A stretch of 64,000 bases of DNA from Colocasia esculenta (Eukaryota; Streptophyta; Magnoliopsida; Alismatales; Araceae): assembly GCA_014218235.1 (NCBI GenBank), contig CM024766.1, forward strand, positions 73,955,207 through 74,019,206, written 5' to 3'. This document shows, piece after piece, positions 36,072 through 48,386 of this stretch (positions are counted from its first letter, which is position 1; every line of letters begins with the position of its first letter). A model generated the notes under the pieces. That model made no database searches. It was not told where the DNA came from and saw only the letters and a program-made list of their open reading frames with translations. The position numbers and the translations under genes are program-made.

Positions 36072-36985
36072 AGGTTTCGGCAGGAGTACCTGAACACTAA
36101 GATGGAGGGAACTTTATGTGATATAGTGGAAGAAACATTGCAAAATGATGATCATTAATCTAGAAGGCGAGCCTCGGTGATTTCTTGCATTACTACAAAG
36201 GTGATTTCTTGGACGAGTTACCAGGTTATATTGATTTCACTGTACTACTGAACCTTAGCTCCAAGCAGTTGGCAGTGCAGTGACGTCCCTGCCTGAAGGA
36301 CTGCGTTGATTATGCTCCTAGAGACAGGCCGGAGTGCCAGCATGAAAGATCAAGAAATTGACGATCTTTTGGAATCCATAGACTTGCAACATGGAGTAAA
36401 GACAAAATTCATTATGAACATTTTGTCAATGGAAGACACTGCCGGAGAGAAAGTGCGTGTGTTCAGCCAGTACATCTTCCACTCAGATTCTTAAAGAGGC
36501 TAATTCTCAAGATTAAGGGCTGGCGGTCAGGAAAGGAAACTTATATGATTTCTGGTGATACTAGTACTGAACACAGTGAAAAAGCGATGGAACAATTCAA
36601 CTAGCTATCTAATGCTAAGGTCCTCTTTAGTTCAATCAAGGAATGTGGAGAGGACATCTCACTTGTAGGAGCATCAAGAGTCATTATCTTAGATATTCAT
36701 CTGAATCCTTGTGTATCTCGCCAAGCCATTGGGCGAGCATTTAGACCAGGGCAAACCAAGAAAGTTTACACCTATAGGTTGGTTGCTGTTGATTCTCCTG
36801 AAGAGAGAGATCACCATACCTGCTTCAAAAAAGAGCTCATTTAAAAAATGTGGGTTGAATGGAGTGAGCATTCTGGGTGCAGAGATTTTGAGCTTGAGAG
36901 TGTTGACATTCAGGACAACCAGAATATTTTCTTGGACCATTTACTTTCAGTTGAAGAAAGTAAATCTCTATATAAGAGGTAGCAA
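36072..36985 (+). pseudogene. Captured fragment of a CLASSY-type SNF2 chromatin remodeller (C-terminal helicase part)
   Basis: The reading changes frame several times, but an unmistakable SNF2 helicase C-terminal region can be followed. In order it shows FLDELPGYIDFTVLLNLSS, GVKTKFIMNILS, EKVRVFSQYI, GWRSGKETYMISGD, then SLVGASRVIILDIHLNPC and RQAIGRAFRPGQTKKVYTYR. The tail is SEHSGCRDFELESVDIQDNQ. The GVKTKF, VFSQ and RQAIGRAxRxGQ blocks, in this spacing, resemble plant CLASSY (CLSY) proteins, which guide RNA polymerase IV in RNA-directed DNA methylation. At least three in-frame stops and two frameshifts are present, and the N-terminal two-thirds of the gene is absent. It lies inside the CACTA element, opposite in strand to the transposase genes, so it was probably captured. 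Other SNF2 subfamilies fit less well. Confidence 0.75.
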
Positions 36986-37124
36986 TAGTATCAATCTTGT
37001 TCATCCATAATCTTCTCAGCTTCTACATATTAGATTTATATGTATATATATATGTTCACTAAATTTCTGTATAATATATTTATATTTGAGAATATTACAA
37101 GTATATATAGAGAGAAAAGCTTAT

Positions 37125-37925
37125 TGCACTTGTGCATCCACATGGGTTTTTTTCGATGCCACATGGACAAAAAGCACATGTGCATGGTGCCACATGGGCA
37201 AAATGCCCATGTGACACTTATGCACTTTACACAAGTGCACAATTGCAATCTACATGGGTTTTTTTTGGTGCCACATGGACAAAAAACACATGTGCATGGT
37301 GCCACATGGGCAAAATGACCATGTGACACTTATGCACTTTGCACAAGTGCACAAGTACAATCCACATGGGTTTTTTTTGGTGTTACATGGGCAAAAAACA
37401 CATGTGCATGGTGCCACATGGGCAAAATGACCATGTGACACTTATGCACTTTGCACAAGTGCAATCCACATGGGTTTTTTTTGGTGCCACATGAGTAAAA
37501 AACACATGTGCATGGTGTCACATGGGCAAAATGACCATGTGACACTTATGCACTTTGCACAAGTGCACAAGTGCAATCCACATGTGCAATCCACAAGTGC
37601 ACAAGTGCAATCCACATGTGCAAAATGACCATGTGACACTTATGCACTTTGCACAAGTGCACAAGTGCAATCCACATGGGTTTTTTTTGTGGCACATGGG
37701 CAAAAAACACATGTGCATGTGCCACATGGGCAAAATGACCATGTGACACTTATGCACTTTGCACAAGTGCACAAGCTAGTGCAATCCACATGAGTTTTTT
37801 TTGGTGCCACATGGACAAAAAACACATGTGCATGGTACCACATGAGCAAAAAATACATGTGCATGGTGCCACATGGGCAAAATGTCTATGTGACACTTAT
37901 GCACTTTGCACAAGTGCACAAAGTC
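37125..37925. repeat. Minisatellite, ~104-112 bp period, about seven copies
   Basis: GTGACACTTATGCACTT recurs at 37211, 37323, 37435, 37539, 37633, 37743 and 37890. Each unit includes ACACATGTGCATGGTG, CCACATGGGCAAAATGACC and GCACAAGTGCACAAGTGC. The spacing varies (94-147 bp) through small internal duplications and deletions. Units are rich in the palindromes CACATGTG and CATGTG/CACATG. Confidence 0.9.
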
Positions 37926-38089
37926 TCTCCTAGCACAAATATACATATATATTTCAAATATAAATAACATATGTATATATCAATCACTAAACTCAAATAA
38001 CTTATTATTAAAAAATGTATATGTTCTAGATATGATTGATTAGAAGTTTTTTTTATTTAAAATGAATAAAATAATATTTTTAAATTTGT

Positions 38090-38150
38090 CAGCGGTTATG
38101 TGCCGCTGACTAATATATATATGCCAGCGGTTTGTAGAATCGCAGACATA

Positions 38151-38192
<42 letters not shown>

Positions 38193-38425
38193 CAGCGGTT
38201 TTCAAAGCCGCGGAAGGATATATATCCGCGGTTAAACAAAGCCGCGGCCTTAACGCAACATTTGTCCGCGGTTAAATTTTAGCCGCTGACGTATGCTGCA
38301 CTTTTATCAGCGCCTACACCTAACCGCGAACAAAATGGTTGTATGGCAGCGGTCTACAATAGCCGCTGCTTTATATCTCTTTTGTCCTTAAATTGTCAAC
38401 CGCGGACATATATTCGTTGCTAAAT
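38090..38425. repeat. Right subterminal repeats of the CACTA element
   Basis: GTCAGCGGTTATGTGCCGCTGAC, followed by repeated CCGCGGTTAAA and GCCGCTG words, mirrors the left end. An (AC)n(AT)n microsatellite (38152-38192) is embedded. The array leads to the right terminus at 38443. Confidence 0.85.
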
Positions 38426-38443
38426 GTTGGTTCTCCTGTAGTG

Positions 38444-39995
38444 AATGATGAAAACTGCACTCCCAAATATATTTAAAAAATGTAATAAATGTTTCTCCAA
38501 ATGCAAAACATTAACTTCAATTGAGAGAATCCAAGGTGTGTACTTATGCCACAATTGATGTTGGAATCTCGATAAAAGTTATCATTGCAAGAAATACTTA
38601 CTATCAGTAGAGACTATTCATTGCTCGCATGTAAGAGTAGACAGGACGTTTATTTTCTGCCCAGTAACAAACATTTATCCATATATAGCGATATCTTCCG
38701 GTGATCTTTTTACTCTTGTAGCTAGATCTTCTCCACCATCACCATGTTGAAACTCTTGCATCACTTGACTCGGCGCAATCCCTACTTGAGTGGGGGTGGA
38801 AAAAAAGAGAGGTGATGGACGTAACGTTGTGGCACTCTTCCGTTAGTGGAACCCAGTACAAACCAGTGAATAGCTTTCCATGCATGCTCGACACTGTGCG
38901 GACATAGCCATCCGCTGTGGAGAACCTTTGGGGGCCGGGAACATGTTTCCATCATGGAGCCATGACGTGCTGCAATCTGGAAGTAATTATATCTTAAATC
39001 GTTTGTCCCTCAAACGTCAGGGCATGTCAGTGTATTGAATGTTAAAGTATTTGCACTCAATTCTCTTCTTTTCTTCTTTCTTCGTTGGAGTATATTTTAA
39101 TATATAGGTGGCCACGGGACACGAAGAACTGCTCGGCGCATATAATGTAAGAACTCCCATGGCATCAGCCGCCGCCGTGTGAACAAGAACCTTATTACCT
39201 TCTAGTGTCTAGGTACTTTTGGATGTCTTACCGAACTTTGTTGGGTGGTCGGCGTGCTTACTTCCTTCCTTCCGGCTTGATATGTGAATGTAGCTCTCAT
39301 CCCTTGCAGACCTTTTTGACTTGTGCTTGATCAACGTGTTTCAGCAATGGATTTTACCTGCCAATCCGCTAGGTATTATCCTTCGGTACCAGCAGTTTCA
39401 CTGTGTGCGAGATGGACTCTATCCTTTTGTCTACATCGTTCACTGTTCTTGCTGGGCCCTAGAAAGCAGCCTTGGTTTGGCCTCCATCATCTTGGATGAG
39501 ATTGGGTATCCATCGTGTATGAGACAGGTTCACATAGGAAATCTGTCACAGGGATTGTCTGGGGGGGGGGGGGGGGGGGATGCCTTGTACTCTTCCCCCA
39601 CTCTCATCTGCAGTTGAAATTAGTTGTGGTGGTGGAAGAGGACCTCATATCATATGTCTATATATATATGGTTTCCTCTTTGTTCTTGATCTGGATGTTC
39701 TCAAGTTGTACGTACGTATATATATAGGGCTGATGCCATCTTTCTGATCTAACATATATCAGCTCTTTTATAACATATATACCCCTTTAGATCTGTCGTC
39801 ATCCTTCATTAATTAATTATAAGCAGATATATGATCAAGGAATGAGGTTCAATATTTGAAATAAATGCAAGTGAATGCTTAAGTCCCGAAGAGTACCTCA
39901 TTTCCGATATGTGAAGTTGAGACTTTGACAGAGATCAAATAGACGAATCTAAATTTTTATAGAACTTCAAATCATTTGTAGAGATATGCAACTTA
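38444..39995. other. Intergenic spacer, no gene seen
   Basis: No recognisable ORF or element. A homopolymer of about 20 G lies near 39560-39580, and short AT repeats near 39660-39730. Confidence 0.5.
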
Positions 39996-40616
39996 GGGTC
40001 CATTAGTTTTCTACGGAATAACTTTTATGTGAAAATAAAAACGTAATTATCTATTTGGTTGTCAAGTAAATATAAAGTTGTATGGAGGGGTATGAGATCT
40101 TATGATCCACACAAATAAGGGAGAGTCATTTATCCCTTGTGTACTAACACTATTCATCATTTTTTTTATTTTTTATTTTTAATATTTTTTAAAAAATAAA
40201 AAAAAGATAATTAATGAAAAATATGTAACTTTGACAAAGACAATTTAAAATAGGAGAAATAAAATAAAAACATAAATTGAATGAATAGTATTCTACAGAT
40301 ATTTTAATAAAAAAGTAAAAATTAAATTAACTAATAAAAAATAATTAAACTTGACAAAGACTACTTAAATGAGCAGAAAAAAATAAAAATGCAAGTTACA
40401 TGAATAGTACTTAAACTGGTTCCTGGAGAACCAGAAACTGTAGCCACGCCCATTGGAAAATGGCATCCCGCGATTTTCAAGCCGATGCCAAAATCTAGAT
40501 TTTTGGTGATTTAATTTTTCAAATTTTAGTTTTCAATAGTACCAAATGATATAAAAAATTAAGTTTTCTTAAAAATTATTTCCTAACCCGAGTTTTCCGT
40601 GTAAACAAATAGACCC
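39996..40616. mobile_element. PIF/Harbinger (Tourist-like) MITE with TTA target duplication
   Basis: The element begins GGGTCCATTAGTTTTC and ends GTAAACAAATAGACCC; the reverse complement of the end starts GGGTCTATTTGTTTAC. TTA flanks both sides (39993-39995 and 40617-40619). A GGGTC-type end with a TTA duplication fits Tourist-like MITEs. The inside is AT-rich with no coding capacity, and 621 bp is rather long for this class. Confidence 0.75.
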
Positions 40617-41938
40617 TTAGTGCATGTTCAAGTCCATGTATATGAATATGCGCGCATGTCCATGGGAAGAAGACTTTGCTCCGCGACAACCCTCCATCCT
40701 TTACCGGTGAACCCTCCGGCCGATAGTCAAGTTAGGCGATTGTTCTACTATATATAGTAGAGACAATCACATGGGAAGCACACATCTAGTTAATTAGAGA
40801 GGTTAAATTGCCAAAAGAACATGTAGTCCTTTTGACTCTCCTCTTAAAAGGGAACTTCCCTAACAGTCCTTTCGATTAATTCTAGATACGGAACCATCGT
40901 TCCCATGCACTTTCACACTTCATATGCCCTTACTCCATATGCTATCTACCCAGGATGATATGAGAGTATTAAGGGAAGAGTACTATTTGTTTATGTACAC
41001 TTATATGTGCAATATTAAATCGATGATGCTTTTTTTTAAGTAGACTTAATTAGGTGTGAGATGACAAATGTCTTCAATTAACACCCAACACATGTAGAAA
41101 AAGGAAATAGACGACGACAACAACAACTAACAGCAGCGAGTACCATAGTTAAAAAAAACAAAAACAAAGAAAGGACCTATCTAATTTAAACCACTAATTC
41201 CATTAATTAATGCCTAATTCATTAATTAAGGAGGTTCTCATCTTTCCTCCTCTTCATATGTATTATCTTCCTTGGAAATCAGTTTAACTGAGCCTTGGCA
41301 TGTCCTTTTGGATCCTTCATAGTCAGGATGTTTTCAGCTGGGTAGCTAGGTGACTGCTAGATGATGGGTTTAAGTCTTCTTCCTCTGCAATTTCTCTCTA
41401 TTGATCTTCCCTTGGATAAACTTCTTCTCGAATTACGGCTTTGATAATCTGAGATATTACCTCTTCTAACTCTAAGACCTGTGATCGATGCACATTGGAG
41501 TCTAGTTGCTTACATGACAAAACCGTCATGAAGCAGTGGGGTCTTCTTGATTACAACACTTTTGTTCTTCTCTTTTGTGTTGTTATAGGTAGATTCCACC
41601 AATCGTCAGAATTTTTTTTTTTTTCAAAGCACTTCGCTAACTTTTCTCATGACATACGTAACATCTGTTGCGGCAAGTACTGCTGAGGTGGTAAGTACAT
41701 TTCTATATAATTATTTCTTATGAAGATATAATTAATAAAACATGTAACGGATCGACACGTCTCATGAGAGATCAGATATATTAATATTTTATTTTACATC
41801 TTGTCATCGTCTGTGTAGAGCAATTACGTACGTGAAAGTATTATATATTATCACCTCGTCAATTATTATATTATAACAAGTTTTACTCTAGTAGTAAATA
41901 CACAGAATCCTAGCTAAATTACCAGGCGGCCCATGATT

Positions 41939-42669
41939 GGGTCTTTGGTTGTTTGTAAAATAAATTTATAGAAAAAACTTTTTCCAAAGATTAACTTTTA
42001 CATGGAAATGAAAATCACAATTGTACATTTGGTTGTTAGGTAAATAATTTCACTAGTTATTTGTGTAAATAAAATATTAAGAAAAAGTAAAAAGTCAACA
42101 GCATTAAATGTAAGTTTTTACTAAAGAATTGGATAGAGATGTATAGGATATTATGGTCCACTCCAATGAGAGGAGCCAACATACTCTTAGTATACTATTC
42201 ATCAAATTTTTTATTTTATTTTATTTTTTTATTTTTAATATTTTAAAAATAAAAAAATTTAGATAACTAATGAAAAACAAGTAACTTTGACAAAGATAAT
42301 TTAAAATAGGAGAAATAAAATAAAAACACAATTTGAATGAATAATATTCTATAGATATTTTAACAAAATAATAAAAATTAAATTAACTAATAAAAAATAA
42401 TTAAATTTGACAAAGACTACTTAAATAAATGGAAAGAAAATAAAAGTGTAACTTGAATGAATAGTGTCTAAAGTTACCACGGTATAAACTGCAGGCGTAG
42501 CAGGTGGATGGAAAATGGCATCCGTGTTTGCGCTGCGGATGTCAAAATCCGGAAGTTTGGGTAAGTAGTTTTTCATATTTTATTTTTTAAAAATACCAAA
42601 TGATCTAAATTATAAAATTTTCCTGAAAAACTTTTTCTGCGTGGTGTTTTCCGGCTAAACAAATAGACC
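41939..42669. mobile_element. Second, more decayed copy of the Tourist-like MITE family
   Basis: It begins GGGTCTTTGGTTGTTTG and ends GCTAAACAAATAGACC. Its interior shares long stretches with 39996-40616, for example GACAAAGA.AATTTAAAATAGG and AATTAAATT.GACAAAGAC. No clean TTA duplication is visible. The two copies lie in the same orientation about 1.3 kb apart. Confidence 0.65.
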
Positions 42670-42898
42670 AGAACAAAACATAAACACACCTTTGCTAGCT
42701 AGGAATCATGCATTCTTTCATCGGCATTAGTAAAATGTGTTTAACAAAGGTCGACAATGTAGGCCAACATCCTCTCGAATTAAGATGGGGCCTCTCAAGT
42801 GGAGTAGCTAATATATCTCAATCCTCAACACTGCACACCTACTATGAGCTGGGTCGACGAGCATATATGGTTAGCACTTACCAAGTTTGGTAGGGAAA

Positions 42899-42985
42899 AT
42901 AGGTTAACCATAGATAAGTTTTGTTATCCATAAATAAAAATAGGTTAACCATAGATAAGTTTTGTTATCCATAAATAAAAGGTGA
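42899..42985. repeat. Tandem duplication, 41-bp unit, two copies
   Basis: ATAGGTTAACCATAGATAAG and the following sequence through TGTTATCCATAAATAAAA is repeated back to back without mismatch. The identity suggests a recent slip or unequal exchange. Confidence 0.85.
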
Positions 42986-43863
42986 ATAACTTTAACCCAT
43001 CCAAAAGGATGAGATATAAGTTATCCATAGATAACTATCTCCCTCTATCAAAAAGGTATGTATAACAACTGATATTGTCCACATTAGTCACAATTGAAGC
43101 ACCTCTATCACTTAAAAAGCAGGTTTTTTTTCCAAGGCAAAATTGGGAGGCCCCAAGCTGCATCAGATAATATAATTCATGCACGTAACTTTCTAGACAG
43201 CCTGGTAGCATAGTAGATCGACTGTCCATCTTTAGTCTGATGGCTGGCCTTGCTCGTACTTCCTTTTGAACCAAACAATATCTCCTGTCGGCGGGTCGCA
43301 CGATTAACGCACAGGGTTGCATGGGGGTGCCATCCTACGAGCACTCTGCCATGTATTCCTACAGTAGGAGTCACAATGTTTCCACAGTGCCCAGCTGCCC
43401 TATCACCATGACACCATCGAGCATTTGGACGCGCGACCTGTTTTCAAAGACCATCACTTTCAGAAGCAGGTGTTATTTCTTAAAAGGAAAATGAAAAAAA
43501 AAAACATAGAATCGATTCCTCTTGACCTTTATCAGATGGCTGGGTTGGCGTTTTTGACAGCTGGATCACATCTGCAATAATAACATAATTTTTTTTTTAG
43601 CATATGAAGAATGATTTAAGTGGTTAAGACCCTTCACGGATATTTTGATTAATCTATAATATTTAAATTTCTATCCTGTATTACTTGAGAAAACCTAATT
43701 GGAGTTTTCTTAATTTCTTAGACAAGGTTCTAGATTTAAGTTTCACCTGCAACCATGTAAAAGAAGACGATGGCCTCATGTGGTGAGAGTTCTACGAAGA
43801 GCATCGGAAATAGAAAACGGGAAGCATGCATGAGAACCCATGTATGGACACCGCCCTGGCCCA

Positions 43864-44022
43864 CAGTGGCGGAGCCATCTTGGGGCCAGTGGGGTCCTGT
43901 GACTCCACTGGATTGAACAGCTTCCATTAGTGATGTAAAATTTTACTATGAGTGACTCCACTGAATCAAAAAAATACATCTAAAAATGTACCTACTGAAC
44001 GAAAATTCTAGATCCGCCACTG
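43864..44022. mobile_element. hAT-like MITE, 159 bp
   Basis: The ends are CAGTGGCGGAGCCATC and, reversed and complemented, CAGTGGCGGATCTAGAAT, so the first ten bases are inverted repeats. The flanking octamers are CTGGCCCA (43856-43863) and CCGACCCA (44023-44030), an 8-bp duplication with two transitions. An 8-bp duplication with CAGTGGCGGA-type ends fits hAT MITEs. No coding capacity. Confidence 0.7.
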
Positions 44023-44944
44023 CCGACCCATGTCAGTGTGCACACATGCGTGTATGCATGTGTGGTGGTACAACATTCTCTAAATCTTAAGAACAATAAA
44101 TTAGGAAGCTAATGAAAGATAACCTCACACAACTATCTTTAGTTTTCGACAAAAACCACACACCGACTGGAGAATAAGATATATATACATAAAAAAAAGA
44201 TAGATTTCCACCATCTTTTTTCTCACTTTTCCAACACATACATATATATACATGTACATACATATATATGGAACTTCCAAGCTCAAAATCATCGCCTAAA
44301 CAGATAGAAACATTGTGAATATATGGAAAGAATCTCCTATTTAGACTAAAAAAATGTGATTGTTTAAACTCAATTATCCGCTTCTCAACCGAAGGAGCAA
44401 GATTTGTAGTACTTCAACAATTGAATCGGTTGCGAAGTAAAGGTTATTCTTGCTTGCTATATATGTTAGACATGTAATTTGCCAACCAACGCCTCACTTT
44501 TCTGTAGTGGGCCAAACCAACGTTGTGTCCTTTTCGAGACCAGAAAACGATCAATAAAAGTGAATGAGGCAGGCCCAACCAGCCCTTTTTGAGTCAGCCC
44601 ATATGCATGGCCAGATCGACAATTTCCTTTGTTGAGTCCCTTGTTGTGACAAATTTCATCACTGCCGTCTGCTCGAGTATATGCATGGCTTACTGTTTCT
44701 CAAATATTATCGAGTGTGTGGCTGGTATATATAACTTGGGGTTAATCATGCGTTCAATAAAGGATCTTCTCAATTATGGTGGCAGCCTGGCAGACACTTG
44801 GAACCTTTTGCATCAAAAAGCTTCTCAATTATGGTTTTAATTAACATCGTTGACACATATAGTAGGAAGAGTAGATAGAAAGATGTGGAAGCATTGAGGA
44901 AATTTATAGGAGGAGAGAAGGTGACGGGCATGAAGCATTCACCA

Positions 44945-46110
44945 CAAAAAAATTGAGCAACAGTGACAATAAAAAATATTTACTAATGTGCCTAAATCCG
45001 TCACAAACATTAACTAGTGACGGATATCATCGGTCACGGAAAATCTCTTCACTAATTTTCTTTTTTTTTGTGACAGGGCCGTCACAAATCTAATGATGAA
45101 TTGTTCTATCACAAAATGCTGTCACAAAAGTTGGTTGAAAATATGACCAATTTTAATCTGTCACAAAATTAGTGACTAAAATTTTGTCATTGATCATCAC
45201 AAATTGATGATTAAAACATTACACACCTGTCACTAATCCATCACAAATTTAGGAATAATTCAATTGATGCAATAGAATTGCGACGAACGGCTGCTAAAAA
45301 ATTTATCTATTCAGTGAGCAAATTCTATCACTAATATGTGACTAATCAAAATGTCATTATAACATGCATTAGTAAATAAAAGTCACCATACACATTGAAT
45401 AAAACTTGTCATTATAACATACAATAGTATATAAATAGATTGTAGAGTTTACATAAAAGTCACCATACATATTAATACAACCTCTCTTAAACATTCAACT
45501 GTCATAAAAATTTAATAAACCTACAATAGAATCCAATTATTAGACATAAAATATCAATTATGTCATCTTAAATATTCACACAAATCTATTTTTCACACTT
45601 GTAGGTCTTTGTTTTGTGTATCACATATTCACACATTCAAACACTAAATCATACACAAATATATTTCACATATCCATACTTCATATTCAAATATCACATA
45701 AATGAAAAGTTAATTTTATAAGACACCCCTATAGATCCTTGCCACGTGAAGTGTACTTCCCATTCTTCAATGTCATCCCAATTATCATCTCACGAAGCTC
45801 CGCATAGAACTCTTGACGAATCTCTTCCTTTTGTTGCTCTCTCATTTGTTGTTGGGTCTCTTCTAGCCTCCTCTGCAACCTCCTCTCCACCTTTTCATCA
45901 ATCTGTTGACCTATGATTTTTTGAGATAAATCTCTCTCAAGCAGGGATGTATATGAATAAGATGTAGAGATGGTTGCTCCATGTAACATGCCTAGGATTT
46001 TCTACCTATCCAAAGCCATACAATCGACTCTTACTTGGACCACCCATAGCTTGAAGTCATGAATCTATATCAAATTAGGGCTGAGAAGAGGTGTCACCTC
46101 CAAATGTTTC
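44945..46110 (-). mobile_element. Decayed CACTA remnant with TNPA-like C-terminal piece
   Basis: CACCACAAAAAAATTGAGC (about 44940) looks like a CACTA end with one change. It is followed by 350 bp of inverted GTCACAAA/TTGTGAC motifs, as in a subterminal region. On the minus strand (45729-46050) are RLYGFG and a Gln/Glu coiled coil (EKVERRLQRRLEETQQQMRE) that match the C-terminal end of PF03004 TNPA-like proteins. The right end was not found. It is a different family from the element at 30596. Confidence 0.55.
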
Positions 46111-48385
46111 CTACAGTAGTAAGGCTTTATATTTCCCTTGACAAAAAAAAAATCATGATCAACAATAAATAGATAAGTGTTCCCTACACAATTAGACTAT
46201 TTGAAAAGTGAAATTTTGTATATAAGCAAGGAAAGATGGCATGGAATTACTACCAAAAAATAAAAGAAAATGGCTATAAACAAGAAGGGGTGACAACTTG
46301 TGGTGATGCATGATGGTAGTGGCCGATGATGATCAACAATTATTGATGCCAACCAACGAGCAATACCAACGAAAAATATGTTGGATTGTGGTTGAAAAGT
46401 AATAGATTTTGCACTTTGGTCAACAAATAATAATTGTTGACTTATAAATAATGGTACTATCTTTGGTTATTAATAGTGATATTTGACTGAGAAATATTAA
46501 TTTTCGACTAACAAATAGTGACATTTGGTTAACAACTACTAATGCTTTTCTAACAATAGTGATTTTTGGCTTTCTTAACAAATAGAGGTCTTTGGTTGAT
46601 AGATTGTTTTTGACTGCTACTAACCTTTGGCTATCAATTAGTACTTTTTTACTGACAAATATTACCCTTTAATTGATAAATAGTGGCCATCTGACAAAAA
46701 ATACTAAACTTTGGTTAATAGGGACATGATGCATGTTGATAGGCTACTCAAATGTGCAACTGTATATGATGCATGGAAAGTGTAAGTTATAATGAAGAAA
46801 ACTATTTCATTCTTGAAGCCTTGTTTTCTTCTAAATGCATTAACATGGCAAGTCAGAAAGAAATCAACCTGGCAGATGAACTTCCAAGGACAAACATTTA
46901 TTCTCATAGCTCATCCAATTGATTTCTATTCTTTACTATATAACCATTATTTTTTTATTTAAGCAATATATTTAAGAAAGAAATACACACTACAAATGAT
47001 ATATGAAGCCTTTAGAACAATGATCTTCACCAATTTATTAGTGATTACTAAACTTAGATGATTATCTCCAAGCTGCTATATTTTGATTTAAAGTACACAA
47101 AACAAGTTTTTATGGTGCAAGAGTACAATAAGAAAGTTAAACTAACAATGAAATAGTAAATACATGAAAAACAAAATTTTGTATTTAATTGTGGAAAGAT
47201 AACATAGAATTACCACCAACAAACAAAAGAAAATGGCTATAAACAAGATGAGTTACAAAAATATTCTTAGATTTTTCATACACAAATTATTCTCTAGTAG
47301 CAACATGCTTATGTGTATGTTAAAATAGCTCAAGATGACTGATAGACCTACCCAAAGTCTTACTCTATAACAATAAATCAAATAGAGAAATTATATAACA
47401 ATCTAGAAAAAGATAATGTAGTAAGACATCTAGGGGAGAGATATGTAGTGATAATCTTCATGCGAACTTATATCTAGTTAAACATCTCAATAGATTGTAA
47501 CAAAATACAAAATCATATGTTAGTGATTAAATAGTCAATAGTGATTTAAACATACATGCATGTTTTTCAGTGGTAAGAAGTTGTATATGAATAGAGGATT
47601 TCAAATAGAAGATAAAAAAATACCATTTTTTGTTTATGGGTAACAAATGATATCTAACCACATGCAAGTTTTGCAATGGATCCATCCTTTTTTGTAAGTC
47701 TGTTTTTGTGGCTAGCTGTGAGAATTATTTTTCGACATTTTAAAATTTTAAATTTAAATTGGAAGTTTGACTTATTTGGGTTTTATTTATTTACAAAAGA
47801 CATGGTCTTGCTTAGTTCATTTGACCTCCCCCACTAACCTCGGTTAGTGTTAATTGCATCAGCACAAAGGCTGAATACCCTTGATTAGCCATCAGACAAA
47901 CCCTTTGAAAAAGAACACGACTCACATTTGAATGAAATAAATTACACATGAAAGAAAACATGGTTGCCAACATGCAATCTATTTTTTTGGAATTTTTTTG
48001 ATCTTTATTTCATTTTTTATTGATTTTTAAATGTATTTTCCCATTTTTTGGTATTTTAGAATTATTAATTTTGTTTATTTAAACATTTTCGTTTATTTAT
48101 TTATTTAAATTAGAATTACATGAATTAAGTTAATGTTTTCATTTATTTAATCGATTTAAATGTGAATTGACTTAAGGTGGATTAAAATTGATGTGAAACA
48201 TAACTTGTTTGTTGATTTTATTTTATTAAAAATTAAAGGATAATATTTGGAAGATATTTCGTTAATGTTCGTCGAAAATTTGGTTGATTTTGACTAAAGA
48301 ATTACGTAGTGCAACGTTTTAAATAAACGTGATATTACATGAAATAATTCACATAAGGCATGATTAAATGTTTTAAAAAAATAGC
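46111..48385. other. AT-rich spacer with degenerate TTTGGTTAACAA-type repeats
   Basis: No gene was recognised. Between about 46400 and 46740 short words such as AACAAATAGTGA, TTTGGTTAAC and TTTGACT recur irregularly, about every 25-40 bp. The stretch may hold the rest of the CACTA remnant. From about 48100 it approaches the LTR of element B, whose outer edge I could not place. Confidence 0.4.
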
Positions 48386-48386
48386 C

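Larger units (their letters stand above)
30596..38443 (-). mobile_element. CACTA (En/Spm-type) DNA transposon with captured host gene fragment
   Basis: The left end is CACTACAAAAAGAAGAGC and the right end, read inward on the minus strand, is CACTACAGGAGAACC. The flanking triplets are AAG (30593-30595) and AAT (38444-38446), a 3-bp duplication with one mismatch. Both ends carry subterminal arrays of short inverted motifs (CAGCGGnnnn, GCCGCTG). Inside, on the minus strand, are an internally deleted TNPD-like transposase and a TNPA-like gene. On the plus strand lies a fragment of a CLASSY-type remodeller. The length is 7848 bp. Without the transposase catalytic region the element should be non-autonomous. 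Confidence 0.85.

Noticed and set aside
37125..37925. A possible CRISPR array
   Set aside because: The unit is about 110 bp, its spacing is irregular, there are no unique spacers, and the setting is a plant transposon.
37036..37970. Many short Cys/His-rich ORFs (CTCVFCPCGT-like) in the 0.1 kb minisatellite
   Set aside because: They look like zinc-finger repeats but derive from the CATGTG-rich unit, appear in multiple frames and have no start or domain of their own.
38444..39990. A host gene beside the CACTA element (ORFs near 39321-39727)
   Set aside because: No domain, no splice structure and a long G homopolymer inside; nothing supports a gene.
46704..46907. Short ORF on the minus strand in the AT-rich spacer
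   Set aside because: 67 codons with no motif and no neighbours; expected by chance.
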